DNA of 64,000 bases, from NCBI RefSeq assembly GCF_031880315.1, contig NZ_CP134771.1:6077001-6141000 (forward strand), read 5' to 3'. Both the position numbers and the translations under genes were made by a program. Positions 7,928-16,140 of this stretch are shown here, one piece after another; positions within the stretch are counted from its first letter, which is position 1, and the number at the start of each line of letters is the position of its first letter. Origin of the DNA: Pseudomonas baltica. Its GTDB lineage: Bacteria; Pseudomonadota; Gammaproteobacteria; Pseudomonadales; Pseudomonadaceae. Under the pieces are notes generated by a model that was not told where the DNA came from, searched no databases, and saw nothing but the letters and a program-made list of their open reading frames with translations.

Positions 7928-9646
7928 ATGGCTGCCAAGAAAGTTGCCGATATCGTCGTCGAAACCCTGCACGCTGCCGGTGTGCGCAATTGCTACGGGA
8001 TTGTCGGTGACACCCTCAACTACGTCACCGACGCCATCCACCGCAGCGACATCGACTGGGTGCACGTGCGCCACGAAGAGGTCGCCGCCTTCGCTGCCGG
8101 CGCCGAATCGCTGATCAGTGGTCGCCTCACCGCCTGCGCCGGTTCCTGTGGCCCAGGTGGCTTGCACTTCATCAACGGTATCTTCGAAGCGCAACGTAAT
8201 GGCGCGCCCTTGGTGCTGATCGCCAGCCAGGTGGTGACCAGCGAGCTGGGCATGGACTTCCCGCAAGAGGTGGATTTCAAGGCGGTGTACGGCCACTGCA
8301 CGGTGTTCTGCGAACAGGTCTACACCCCGCAGCAGGCTCGCCGGGTGACCATGATGGCTGCGCAGACCGCGCTCAATGAAGGCGGTGTGGCGGTGATCAT
8401 CCTGCCGTCCGACATCAGCAGCATGGAAGTCAAAGGCGATCGCCCGTTCACCGCCCATCAACCACGCCCCGTGTTGCGGCCCAATGACGACGAACTGGCG
8501 CAGATCGCCGAATTGCTGGCCAAGGGCAAGAAGATCGCCATCTATGCCGGCTACGGCTGCGAGGGTGCCCACGATGACTTGGTCGAGTTGGCCAGTCGCC
8601 TCAAGGCGCCTATCGCCCACACGTCGCGGGCCAAGGATTTCGTCGAGTACGACAATCCTTACAACATGGGCATGACTGGCGTATTCGGGGTCGAATCGGG
8701 CTATCACGCCTTGATGAACTGCGACACGTTGCTGCTATTGGGCGCCGACTTTGCCTGGCAGCAATTCTATCCGGCCAAGGCCACGGTGATTCAGGTCGAC
8801 CGCAAGGGTGCTCACTTGGGCCGTCGTCACCCGATCGATCTGGGTGTAGTCGGCGATATCACCGCGACCCTGCAAGCGTTGCTGCCGTTGATCCCGGAGC
8901 GCAGCGAGCACGATTATCTGGAAGAGTGCCTGAAGGTCCGGCAGAAGACCCTCAAGACCTTGGCCCACGATCAGCGCCACACCGACGGCGAGCTGATCCA
9001 CCCGCAGTACCTGACGCACCTGCTCGACAAGCATGCCAGCGCCGATGCGCTGTTCACCGCGGACGGCGGCTCGCCGATGGTCTGGCTGCTGCGCCATATC
9101 AACGTCAACGGCCAGCGCCGCACCCTCACCAGCCTGCGCCACGGCACCATGGCCAACGCCATGCCCCAGGCACTGGGCTTGCAGAAGGCCTACCCGCAGC
9201 GCCAGGTCATCTCGCTGTCGGGCGACGGCGGGCTGGCGATGCTGCTGGGGGACCTGCTCACCGCAGTGCAGGAAAAGCTGCCGATCAAGGTGGTGGTCTA
9301 CAACAACGCCTCGCTGAACTTCGTGCAGATCGAGCAGAAGGTCGAGGGCCTGCTGGACAATTACACCGAGTTGCTCAATCCGGACTTCTCGCAGTTGGCT
9401 CAGGTCATCGGCTTCCATGGTCAGCAGGTCACCGAAGGCGCTGAACTGGAGCAAGCGGTAGCGGCATTCCTGGCCTATCCAGGGCCGGCGCTGCTGGATG
9501 TGAAGGTCAACCCTGAAGAGTTGGTGATGCCGCCCAAGGTGGAGTTCTCGCAGGTGTCCAACATGGCCCTGTATTCGGCCAAGGCGGTGCTGAGCGGGCG
9601 GGGCAGCGATGTGGCGCACCTGCTGGTGGATAATTTCGTCAAGTAG
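7928..9646 (+). CDS. poxB: Pyruvate dehydrogenase (ubiquinone) / pyruvate oxidase
   Basis: 572-residue thiamine-diphosphate flavoenzyme that decarboxylates pyruvate to acetate and passes electrons to ubiquinone at the inner membrane. The N-terminal PYR domain carries the catalytic glutamate (VRHEEVAAFAAGAE), the central domain binds FAD, and the C-terminal domain has the ThDP signature (SLSGDGGLAMLLGDLLTA ... YNNASLNFVQIEQ). The C-terminal tail (SAKAVLSGRGSDVAHLLVDN) matches the membrane-interacting end of PoxB. AAAGGAG precedes the ATG. It is a single-gene unit; in related bacteria poxB is stationary-phase induced, and no such promoter was identified here. Confidence 0.93.
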   Translation: MAAKKVADIVVETLHAAGVRNCYGIVGDTLNYVTDAIHRSDIDWVHVRHEEVAAFAAGAESLISGRLTACAGSCGPGGLHFINGIFEAQRNGAPLVLIASQVVTSELGMDFPQEVDFKAVYGHCTVFCEQVYTPQQARRVTMMAAQTALNEGGVAVIILPSDISSMEVKGDRPFTAHQPRPVLRPNDDELAQIAELLAKGKKIAIYAGYGCEGAHDDLVELASRLKAPIAHTSRAKDFVEYDNPYNMGMTGVFGVESGYHALMNCDTLLLLGADFAWQQFYPAKATVIQVDRKGAHLGRRHPIDLGVVGDITATLQALLPLIPERSEHDYLEECLKVRQKTLKTLAHDQRHTDGELIHPQYLTHLLDKHASADALFTADGGSPMVWLLRHINVNGQRRTLTSLRHGTMANAMPQALGLQKAYPQRQVISLSGDGGLAMLLGDLLTAVQEKLPIKVVVYNNASLNFVQIEQKVEGLLDNYTELLNPDFSQLAQVIGFHGQQVTEGAELEQAVAAFLAYPGPALLDVKVNPEELVMPPKVEFSQVSNMALYSAKAVLSGRGSDVAHLLVDNFVK

Positions 9647-9722
9647 GGCGCTATCGATCCGTTGATCTGCTGCGCTCGCGCGAAGCGGGCGCAGTGGTTG
9701 CGGATGCTGCCAATTGAGACCA

Positions 9723-9740
9723 GACTAACCGGACTTAGTC
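9723..9740. promoter_or_regulatory. Inverted repeat upstream of antitoxin gene
   Basis: GACTAA-CCGGAC-TTAGTC is a perfect inverted repeat (6-bp arms, 6-bp spacer) ending 13 bp before the antitoxin ATG. It overlaps a second small repeat CGGAC-TTA-GTCCG. Phd/YefM antitoxins autorepress by binding such palindromes, so this is the likely operator. Confidence 0.5.
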
Positions 9741-9753
9741 CGTTGGAGGTTTT

Positions 9754-9999
9754 ATGCATACCGTCAATATTCACGAGGCGAAAACTCACTTGTCGCGGCT
9801 TATCGATCTTGCAAGCAAAGGCGAGTCGTTCATCATCGCCAAGGCCGGCAAGCCGCTGGTCAAAGTTATGGCATTGGGGGCTCCAGAGGCTGGCGAGACC
9901 AGACGCATTGGCTTCATGGCAGGGCAAATCCAGGTGCCGGATGACTTCGATCGTATGGGCGCCGATGAAATCGAAGCCCTATTCGGTGGCGAGGCGTGA
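9754..9999 (+). CDS. Phd/YefM-family antitoxin
   Basis: 81-residue antitoxin. The N-terminal Phd/YefM fold is clear (MHTVNIHEAKTHLSRLIDLA, GESFIIAKAGKPLVKVMAL), and the C-terminal acidic tail (FDRMGADEIEALFGGEA) is the expected toxin-neutralising segment. TTGGAGG precedes the ATG. Its stop codon overlaps the GTG start of the PIN toxin gene (GTGA), implying translational coupling. It should bind and inhibit the PIN RNase and repress the operon through the palindrome just upstream. The pair sits alone between poxB and a reductase gene and may have been acquired. Confidence 0.9.
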   Translation: MHTVNIHEAKTHLSRLIDLASKGESFIIAKAGKPLVKVMALGAPEAGETRRIGFMAGQIQVPDDFDRMGADEIEALFGGEA

Positions 10000-10382
10000 A
10001 ACTGCTGCTTGATACGCACTTGTTGCTGTGGGTAGCGGCGGATTCGCCGGCTCTTTCCGCGCTGGCGCGCGAGTTGATTGACGATCCGCGCAATGAGCTG
10101 TTTTTCAGTGCCGCCAGTCTTTGGGAGATCGCCATCAAGAAGGGCTTGGGGCGGGCTGATTTCCAAGTCGATGCCCGTGTGCTGCGCCGTTGCCTGTTGG
10201 ACAACGGCTACAGCGAACTGCCGATCGCCAGCGAGCACGCCGTGGGCGTAGAGGGCATGCCCGCCATTCACAAAGCTCCTTTCGACCGAATTCTGGTATC
10301 TCAAGCGACCGTCGAGGGCATTACGCTGTTGACCTCCGATGGCCTGGTTGCCCAATATCCCGGCCCCGTGCGCAGGGTCTAG
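9996..10382 (+). CDS. PIN-domain RNase toxin (VapC-like)
   Basis: 128-residue PIN-domain protein, the toxic RNase of a type II system. The acidic residues expected to hold Mg2+ are visible: Asp in MKLLLDTHLLLW, Glu in AASLWEIAIKKGLG, Asp in HKAPFDRILVSQA and Asp in LLTSDGLVAQYP. It begins with GTG overlapping the antitoxin stop, so the downstream start is read through coupling. All four acidic positions are intact, so there is no sign of decay. The target RNA cannot be predicted from sequence. Confidence 0.9.
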   Translation: MKLLLDTHLLLWVAADSPALSALARELIDDPRNELFFSAASLWEIAIKKGLGRADFQVDARVLRRCLLDNGYSELPIASEHAVGVEGMPAIHKAPFDRILVSQATVEGITLLTSDGLVAQYPGPVRRV

Positions 10383-10415
10383 ATCATCCAGCCAGCTGAA
10401 CTATTAAGGGCGATC

Positions 10416-10448
10416 CCGGGTCGGCATTAAATCAATATCCCGACCCGG
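10416..10448. promoter_or_regulatory. GC-rich inverted repeat abutting RBS of reductase gene
   Basis: CCGGGTCGG (10416-10424) pairs perfectly with CCGACCCGG (10440-10448) across a 15-base AT-rich loop. The right arm ends inside the CGGAG that serves as ribosome-binding site for the ATG at 10458, so the hairpin could terminate the toxin operon, hinder translation of the next gene, or act as an operator. Confidence 0.4.
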
Positions 10449-10457
10449 AGCCCCGCG

Positions 10458-11147
10458 ATGAAGCCTTACGTTATCTGTCACATGATGTCCTCTCTGGACG
10501 GCCACGCCTTGACCGACGGTTGGGATCGGCCGTTCAAGAAGGCCGCAGGCGAGCTGTACGAGAAACTCGCCGAGGGCTTTGCCTTCGATGCGTGGATCTG
10601 CGGGCGGGTGACCATGGAGGAAATCGCGCACGGCGAGGGCTATCCGACTGGGCTGGCCAAGGCGCCGATCCCGCGCACCGCATGGTTTGCCAAGCGCGAT
10701 GCGGACAAGTATGCGATCTCCATCGACCCCCACGGCAAGGTTGCCTGGAAGAGCAACGAGGCGCTGGGCTCCCATGTGGTCGAAGTGCTGACCGAAGCGG
10801 TGTCCGATGACTACCTGGCGTATCTGCAGTCCATCGAAGTGTCGTATTTCTTCGCCGGCAAGACTGACATCGACCTGTATCAGGTGGTCGAGACACTCGG
10901 TCGCGAGCTGGGCACGGAGCGATTGATCGTCGAGGGCGGCCCGGCGGTCAGTGGCTCGTTCGTCAATGCCGGGCTGGTGGATGAGGTCAGCGTGGTGATC
11001 CTGCCGCTGATCGATGGCCGTGGCGAACACCCGGCTTCGTTCGAGATCAAGCAGCAGGACTGGCGCGATGCGCATTATCTGACCTTGACCAGCGCCGAGG
11101 TGCAGGAAGGCGGTGGTGTGTGGCTGCGCTACCGGCGCCTGGCGTGA
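10458..11147 (+). CDS. RibD C-terminal-domain (dihydrofolate-reductase-like) oxidoreductase
   Basis: 229-residue single-domain protein of the RibD_C/DHFR-like fold, an NADPH-binding reductase family. Characteristic stretches are MKPYVICHMMSSLDGHALTD at the N-terminus, AWICGRVTMEEIAHGEG, LGTERLIVEGGPAVSGSFVN (nucleotide-binding glycine loop) and LVDEVSVVILPLIDGRGEHP. It lacks the deaminase domain of full-length RibD, so it is not the sole riboflavin enzyme; substrates of these stand-alone proteins are mostly unknown. CGGAG lies eight bases upstream of the ATG. Monocistronic and convergent with the TSUP permease gene. Confidence 0.85.
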   Translation: MKPYVICHMMSSLDGHALTDGWDRPFKKAAGELYEKLAEGFAFDAWICGRVTMEEIAHGEGYPTGLAKAPIPRTAWFAKRDADKYAISIDPHGKVAWKSNEALGSHVVEVLTEAVSDDYLAYLQSIEVSYFFAGKTDIDLYQVVETLGRELGTERLIVEGGPAVSGSFVNAGLVDEVSVVILPLIDGRGEHPASFEIKQQDWRDAHYLTLTSAEVQEGGGVWLRYRRLA

Positions 11148-11159
11148 TGCCGGCCCGTA

Positions 11160-11924
11160 TCAGCCACTGAAATAGCGGTACAGCAAGGTCACTCCGCTGG
11201 CCAGCACCAGCCAGGTCACCAGGCGCACGAAGGCTTCGCGGGACATGCGCAAGGTCAGGCGCCGGCCCAGCCACAAGCCGCCGGCCATGGCCGGCAGCAG
11301 GCAGAGCGCGAGGGCCAGCAGGCTGAAATCGGCATACACACCGGCGACGATGAACAGGGTCAGGCGCACCAGGGTGCTGCAACTGATCAGCGCGCTCTGC
11401 GTGGCGCGCACTTGCTGTTTGTCCTCCAGGCGTGCGCTCAGGTAGATCGCGTAGAGAAACCCGCCACTGCCGAACAAGGCGCCAAACACGCCTCCCACCG
11501 TGCCCAAGGGAATCGACCACAGTGCCGACAACTGCGCGGGCTTGACCTTCACACTGAGCATGTAAATGGCATAGGCGACCAGAAACACGCCCATCAACAG
11601 CAGCAGCCGATCCGATTGCAGCCTGAGCAGAAACACCACCCCCAAGGTGCACCCGATCGCCATGCACGGCAGCAATCGCAGCAGCTCGCGACCGACCACG
11701 GCCTGACGCGAGGGCAGCAGATTGCCGAACGCGGCGATGAAATCCAGCAGTACCAGCAGCGGTATCACCTGCGAGAGCGGCATCAGCCTGACCAGAAACG
11801 GCCCGGCCACCAGCGCGGTGCCGAAACCGGCGATACCGAAGACGATATAGGCGATCGCAATGGCGACCAGCATCAGGCCCCAGTTCAGCGGCGTGAAGGG
11901 CAGGGCGTGGAAGACGTCGAGCAT
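11160..11924 (-). CDS. TSUP (TauE/SafE) family permease
   Basis: 254-residue inner-membrane protein with about eight hydrophobic segments in two homologous halves. The N-terminal half carries AIAIAYIVFGIAGFGTALVAGPFL and the second half VGGVFGALFGSGGFLYAIYLS, the repeated glycine-rich TSUP signature. Members export sulfite, sulfoacetate or other organosulfonates; the substrate here is unknown. It is convergent with the reductase gene and divergent from the dimethylformamidase-like gene 126 bp away, so it could share regulation with that gene, although no site was seen. Confidence 0.85.
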   Translation of the reverse strand: MLDVFHALPFTPLNWGLMLVAIAIAYIVFGIAGFGTALVAGPFLVRLMPLSQVIPLLVLLDFIAAFGNLLPSRQAVVGRELLRLLPCMAIGCTLGVVFLLRLQSDRLLLLMGVFLVAYAIYMLSVKVKPAQLSALWSIPLGTVGGVFGALFGSGGFLYAIYLSARLEDKQQVRATQSALISCSTLVRLTLFIVAGVYADFSLLALALCLLPAMAGGLWLGRRLTLRMSREAFVRLVTWLVLASGVTLLYRYFSG

Positions 11925-12050
11925 GGCGGGGCAGTCCGTTGTCGAGATTGATTGTCTGGGGCGCGCGGCTCTTCTTGAGCAACGATGGCCGAGACTTTAC
12001 CTTGGCCGGCGCGCCAGCGAAACTGCCTGGGCCGTTATTGGAGACGCAGC

Positions 12051-14045
12051 ATGCATCGACTCACCGACCATTCCAGTTTGCCGATCATGGGCTACCCCAG
12101 CACCCTCAGCGCTCGGCCCGGCGAGCGCCTGGGGTTTCATCTGTCCTGCGTCACGCAAGTGCTCGACACCCAGGTAGTGCGCCTGGATCGACTGGAGCAA
12201 CCGGCGCTGCGCTGGCCGTTGCAAGGCATGGCGCAAGCGCCTGGCGTGCAGGGTTTCGAGCTAGGGTCATGGATCGAGGTGCCGGTTGCCGAGGCGAGCG
12301 GGTGGATGACGTTCGATCTGCTGCTGACGGCCAATCAGGGCGAGCGGGTGGTGCTGTCCACAGCTGATTTCGAATGCCGCTATCTGCCACAGGTTGGGGT
12401 GAGCCTGATCAGCGGCGCTGAGCGCGCCTTCGCGGCGGTGGCCTTGCCCAGGGATATCTGGCTGACGATGCGTTTCGAATGGAACGAGCAGGTTCGACGG
12501 ATCTGCATCACCGAGGGGGCGCGAGTGCTCTGCGATCAGCAGTGCTCAGGGGCCCGTGGGGGCATCGACGGCATCAATATCGCCGCCGACTGGGCGCAGC
12601 GCTCACCGACGCTGAATGCCCGCGTGGCCACTATCACCGCAGCCGGAATCGACGGCGTCTCCGTCTGGCCGTTGCCGATCCAGCCCGTCGATCGCGTCGC
12701 CGATCAGCACGGCCATCGCGCTGCGCTGATCATCCATGGCGCGCCCACCTGGGCCGCGCGAGGGCCGGCATGGACCGGTGATTACCATGACCCGCGCGGT
12801 GCGCCTGAGCAGTACGCGGCGGTGCATCTGCACGAGGATGATCGACCGGCATTCGACTGGCCCGAGAGCCTGTCTCTGACGATTCCTGCCCAGACGCCGT
12901 CCGGCGTGTACGCGCTGCGTGTCCGAAGCGCCTCGGGGCAGGCGGACATTGCCTTTGTAGTGCTACCCGCGCAGCCCGCGCGAGGATTGCTGTTCGCGCT
13001 GCCGACTTTGACCTATCAGGCCTATGCCAACGAGGCGCTGCCCGAAGCCCTCTACCCGTGGCAGCTCGAAGACCCCGGCCATCGGGCTGCGCAGCAGAAT
13101 CGCTGGCTGAGCCTCTACGACAGCCATCAGGACGGCTCCGGCGTGTCCCTCGCGACCTGGCCATGCCCCTGGACCACGGTTCGCGAGGACTACCAGTACC
13201 CCTTGTGCGGCGGCCCCCACGGCTTGCCTGTCGACTTGCACATGCTGCGCTTTTTCGCCGACAACGGCGTGGCCGTAGAGGTGATCAGCGACCATGACCT
13301 GCACCGCGATCCAAACCTGCTCGACGGCTGCACCGGGGTCATCACCGGCAGCCATCCGGAGTACTGGACCACGCCAATGCTCGACGCCTTGCAGGCTTAC
13401 ATCGACGGCGGCGGCAACCTCGCCTACCTGGGCGGCAACGGTTTCTACTGGGTGGCGGCGCTGGACGAGCAGGGCACGCTGGAGGTGCGCCGCGGCCAGC
13501 GCGGGGTACGCACCTGGGAGAGCGCGCCGGGCGAAAATCATCTGTCGATCACCGGTGAACCGGGCGGCCTGTGGCGCTGGCGCGGGCGCCCCGAGCACCG
13601 TCTGCTGGGCGTTGGCACAGCGGCCATGGGGTTCACTCGGGCGCAGCCCTACGCACGGACGCCGGCCAGTTACGAGCCTGCCTGGGCCTGGGTGTTCGAG
13701 GGCGTCACGGGTGAGCGTATCGACGCTGCGGGAATCCTGTTGGGCGGTGCGGCCGGTTATGAAATAGACCGTACCAGTCGCCACTGGGGGACCCCGGCAA
13801 ACACCGTAGTGCTGGCCTGTGCCGAGTCTTTCGACGACAGCTATGAATTGGACACCGGCGAGCAGGAGCCTCACGAAGGACCGCGCCGCCGCGCTGACCT
13901 GTGCATCCGCCGCAGCGAGGCGGGTGGGTTGGTGTTCGCGGTAGGGTCGGTGTGCTGGGGTGGGGCGCTGCCCGCGTGGGGTGAGGCGAATTCGGTGGGG
14001 CAGGTGACGCTGAATGTGTTGCGGGCGTTTCAGGTTCGTCCGTGA
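12051..14045 (+). CDS. N,N-dimethylformamidase large-subunit-like protein
   Basis: 664-residue protein resembling the beta (large) subunit of N,N-dimethylformamidase, which hydrolyses formamides to formate and amine at a mononuclear iron held by two Tyr and one Glu. The N-terminal half is a lectin/LamG-like beta domain (SGWMTFDLLLTANQ, FAAVALPRDIWLTMRFEWN). The C-terminal half has the family blocks SLYDSHQDGSGVSLATWPCP, YQYPLCGGPHG, ITGSHPEYWT and YLGGNGFYWV, with tyrosines available for iron. The ATG at 12051 has TGGAG eight bases upstream. It is shorter than the roughly 760-residue Paracoccus protein, and no small-subunit gene is adjacent, so the substrate may be another formamide or amide. 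Confidence 0.8.
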   Translation: MHRLTDHSSLPIMGYPSTLSARPGERLGFHLSCVTQVLDTQVVRLDRLEQPALRWPLQGMAQAPGVQGFELGSWIEVPVAEASGWMTFDLLLTANQGERVVLSTADFECRYLPQVGVSLISGAERAFAAVALPRDIWLTMRFEWNEQVRRICITEGARVLCDQQCSGARGGIDGINIAADWAQRSPTLNARVATITAAGIDGVSVWPLPIQPVDRVADQHGHRAALIIHGAPTWAARGPAWTGDYHDPRGAPEQYAAVHLHEDDRPAFDWPESLSLTIPAQTPSGVYALRVRSASGQADIAFVVLPAQPARGLLFALPTLTYQAYANEALPEALYPWQLEDPGHRAAQQNRWLSLYDSHQDGSGVSLATWPCPWTTVREDYQYPLCGGPHGLPVDLHMLRFFADNGVAVEVISDHDLHRDPNLLDGCTGVITGSHPEYWTTPMLDALQAYIDGGGNLAYLGGNGFYWVAALDEQGTLEVRRGQRGVRTWESAPGENHLSITGEPGGLWRWRGRPEHRLLGVGTAAMGFTRAQPYARTPASYEPAWAWVFEGVTGERIDAAGILLGGAAGYEIDRTSRHWGTPANTVVLACAESFDDSYELDTGEQEPHEGPRRRADLCIRRSEAGGLVFAVGSVCWGGALPAWGEANSVGQVTLNVLRAFQVRP

Positions 14046-14109
14046 AATGCGAAGGTGTCTTAGCTTATGGAAGGGGGGGCGGCACACGATCTTCAGTGAA
14101 GCCACTGAC

Positions 14110-14528
14110 GCTTTCGCGGGCAAGCCCTGCTCCCACAGGATTGACAGTCGCATACTGTGGGAGCAACGCTTGCCCGCGAAAGCGCCAGCCGCACCGATGT
14201 GGGCAAGCCCTGCTCCCACAGGATTGACAGTCACATACGGTGGGAGCAAGGCTTGCCCGCGAAAGCGCCAGCCGCATCGATGTGGGCAAGCCCTGCTCCC
14301 ACAGGATTGACAGTCGCATACTGTGGGAGCACGGCTTGCCCGCGAAAGCGCCAGCCGTATCGATGTGGGCAAGCCCTGCTCTCACAGGATTGACAGTCGC
14401 ATACTGTGGGAGCAAGGCTTGCCCGCGAAAGCGCCAGCCGTATCGATGTGGGCAAGCCCTGCTCCCACAGGATTGACAGTCACATACTGTGGGAGCAAGG
14501 CTTGCCCGCGAAAGCGCCAGCCGCATCG
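14110..14528. repeat. Tandem array of five 83-bp REPIN units
   Basis: Five near-identical 83-bp units run head to tail. Each is a REPIN: GGGCAAGCCCTGCTCCCACA on one side, a loop (GATTGACAGTCGCATA with G/A variation), then the inverted CTGTGGGAGCAAGGCTTGCC, followed by a spacer CGAAAGCGCCAGCC plus about seven bases. The units differ by only a few substitutions, so duplication is recent. The array fills most of the 511-bp gap between the convergent formamidase-like and rhodanese genes. REPINs are mobilised by RAYT transposases; none is encoded in the window. Confidence 0.92.
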
Positions 14529-14556
14529 GCGCCAATACCGCAGCGCCCCCCGAATA

Positions 14557-16140
14557 TCAGATCACCTTGAAGCCGTGGGTGCCATCGCGACCCAGTTGCG
14601 CGACCAGACCGAACTCCCAGTCCAGATAGGCTTGCATGGCCTCAGGCGGTGCCTCGGTACCTTCATAAGGGCGGCGATAGCGATCGGTACGCGCGGCGGC
14701 GAGGCGCTCGTCACCGCCCTCCAGCGGGAGGTTGGCGGCTTTCCAGCTGGCGGTGCCGCCTTCGAGGAGGAACACCGGCTGGCCAGTCAACGCCTCGACC
14801 TCGGCCACGGCGAAGCGCGCCAGGCGGCTTGTGCCGCAGGTCAGCACATAGCGCTCGGCGTCCGGCACGTTGTACAGCACGTCCTGCAATTGCGAGCGCA
14901 GTGCCCACCAGGCGCCGGGGATGTGCTGCTTGACGTAGTTGGCGCTGGTAGTGAAGTCCAGCACGGCCACGCTGCCCTCGGCCTGCCATTGCTGCAGCGT
15001 CTGAGCACTGATGGTCTCGAAGTTGCTCACTTCCGGGTCGTTGGGCCGCCACTCGCCGCTGGCGGTGAAGTCGCTGTGCTGGGCGTCGTCGATGACCGAA
15101 ACATCCCAGCCCATCTGCGCCAGCCACGAGGCTGACATGTTGGCACGCACGCCATCGTCGTCCACCAACACGATCCGCGCACCGCGCACGCTGGCGAAGT
15201 GATCGGTCTCCTGGACCAACTGGCCGCCGGGCGTCGAGCGCGCTGTCGGCAGGTGCGAGAGGGCGAATTCTTCAGGCGTGCGCACGTCGAACAAGTAGGT
15301 GGTGCGGGTGGCGTCGGCCTGCCATTGCTGCCACTGCGCCAGAGTCGTGCGTTGCACGCCGGCACGGTCGGCCACTTCACGCGCAGCGGTCGCGGCCTGG
15401 GCCCGGGTGGCTTCGTCGACTTCGGCGAAGCGGCGCGCCTGGCCATGCTCCAGCGTCTGCCCGGCCAGCAGCCAGCCGATGGTACCGTTGCGCAAGGCGG
15501 CGATCGGGTTTGGCAGGCCGGCGTTGATCAGCGACTGAGTGCCGATCAGGCTGCGGGTGCGGCCGGCGCAGTTGACGATGATGCGGGTCTTGGGATCGGG
15601 CGCCAGTTCGCGGGCGCGCAGTACCAGTTCGGCGCCGGGCACGCTGATGCCGCTGGGGATGCTCATGGTCTGGTATTCATCGAAGCGACGCGCATCGAGG
15701 ATCACCACATCGGCGTTCTGGTCGAGCAGCGCGCGCACTTCTTCGGCAGGCAGCGAGGGCGTGTCGCGCTCGTGTTCGACCAGCTCGCCAAAGGCCTTGC
15801 TGGGCACGTTGACGTCGATGAACAGCTCGCCGCCAGCGTCGCGCCAGCCCTGCAAACCGTTTTCCAGCAGGCGCACATCGCTGTAGCCGAGGGCTTCGAG
15901 GCGGTGCACGGCCAATTCGGCCAGGCCTTCACCATCGTCATAGACGGTGATGGCGGTGTCACGCCGCGGTATCCGGTCGAACACTTCGAGTTCCAGCTTC
16001 GACAGCGGGACATTCACCGCGAACAGTGGGTGGCCCTTGGCGTAGGGATCTTCTTCACGGACATCGACCAATGCCACTTCAGTGCGGGCCAGCAGGGCCC
16101 GGCGTATGTCGGCAAAGGATCGGGTGGCAGTCAGGCTCAT
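14557..16140 (-). CDS. Four-domain rhodanese (sulfurtransferase)
   Basis: 527-residue protein of four tandem rhodanese modules. Domain 2 has a catalytic loop cysteine (IIVNCAGRTRSLIGTQ) and domain 4 another (YVLTCGTSRLARFAVAE). Domains 1 (AITVYDDGEGLAE) and 3 (IVLVDDDGVRANMS) have Asp-rich loops without cysteine, so two active and two inactive modules are predicted. It should move sulfane sulfur to a thiophilic acceptor. I start it at the ATG whose ATGA overlaps the dioxygenase stop; a 20-residue upstream extension would lie inside that gene. P. aeruginosa PA2602-PA2603 have the same order, which supports a joint role in 3-mercaptopropionate sulfur catabolism. Confidence 0.9.
   Translation of the reverse strand: MSLTATRSFADIRRALLARTEVALVDVREEDPYAKGHPLFAVNVPLSKLELEVFDRIPRRDTAITVYDDGEGLAELAVHRLEALGYSDVRLLENGLQGWRDAGGELFIDVNVPSKAFGELVEHERDTPSLPAEEVRALLDQNADVVILDARRFDEYQTMSIPSGISVPGAELVLRARELAPDPKTRIIVNCAGRTRSLIGTQSLINAGLPNPIAALRNGTIGWLLAGQTLEHGQARRFAEVDEATRAQAATAAREVADRAGVQRTTLAQWQQWQADATRTTYLFDVRTPEEFALSHLPTARSTPGGQLVQETDHFASVRGARIVLVDDDGVRANMSASWLAQMGWDVSVIDDAQHSDFTASGEWRPNDPEVSNFETISAQTLQQWQAEGSVAVLDFTTSANYVKQHIPGAWWALRSQLQDVLYNVPDAERYVLTCGTSRLARFAVAEVEALTGQPVFLLEGGTASWKAANLPLEGGDERLAAARTDRYRRPYEGTEAPPEAMQAYLDWEFGLVAQLGRDGTHGFKVI

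Noticed and set aside
14110..14528. Possible CRISPR array
   Set aside because: The whole 83-bp unit, including the spacer, is repeated; there are no unique spacers and no cas genes.
14014..14535. Several overlapping frames with repeated peptides (GARLARESASRIDVGKPCSH type) in both strands
   Set aside because: They are translations of the REPIN array; the 83-bp period is not a multiple of three, so each copy changes frame.
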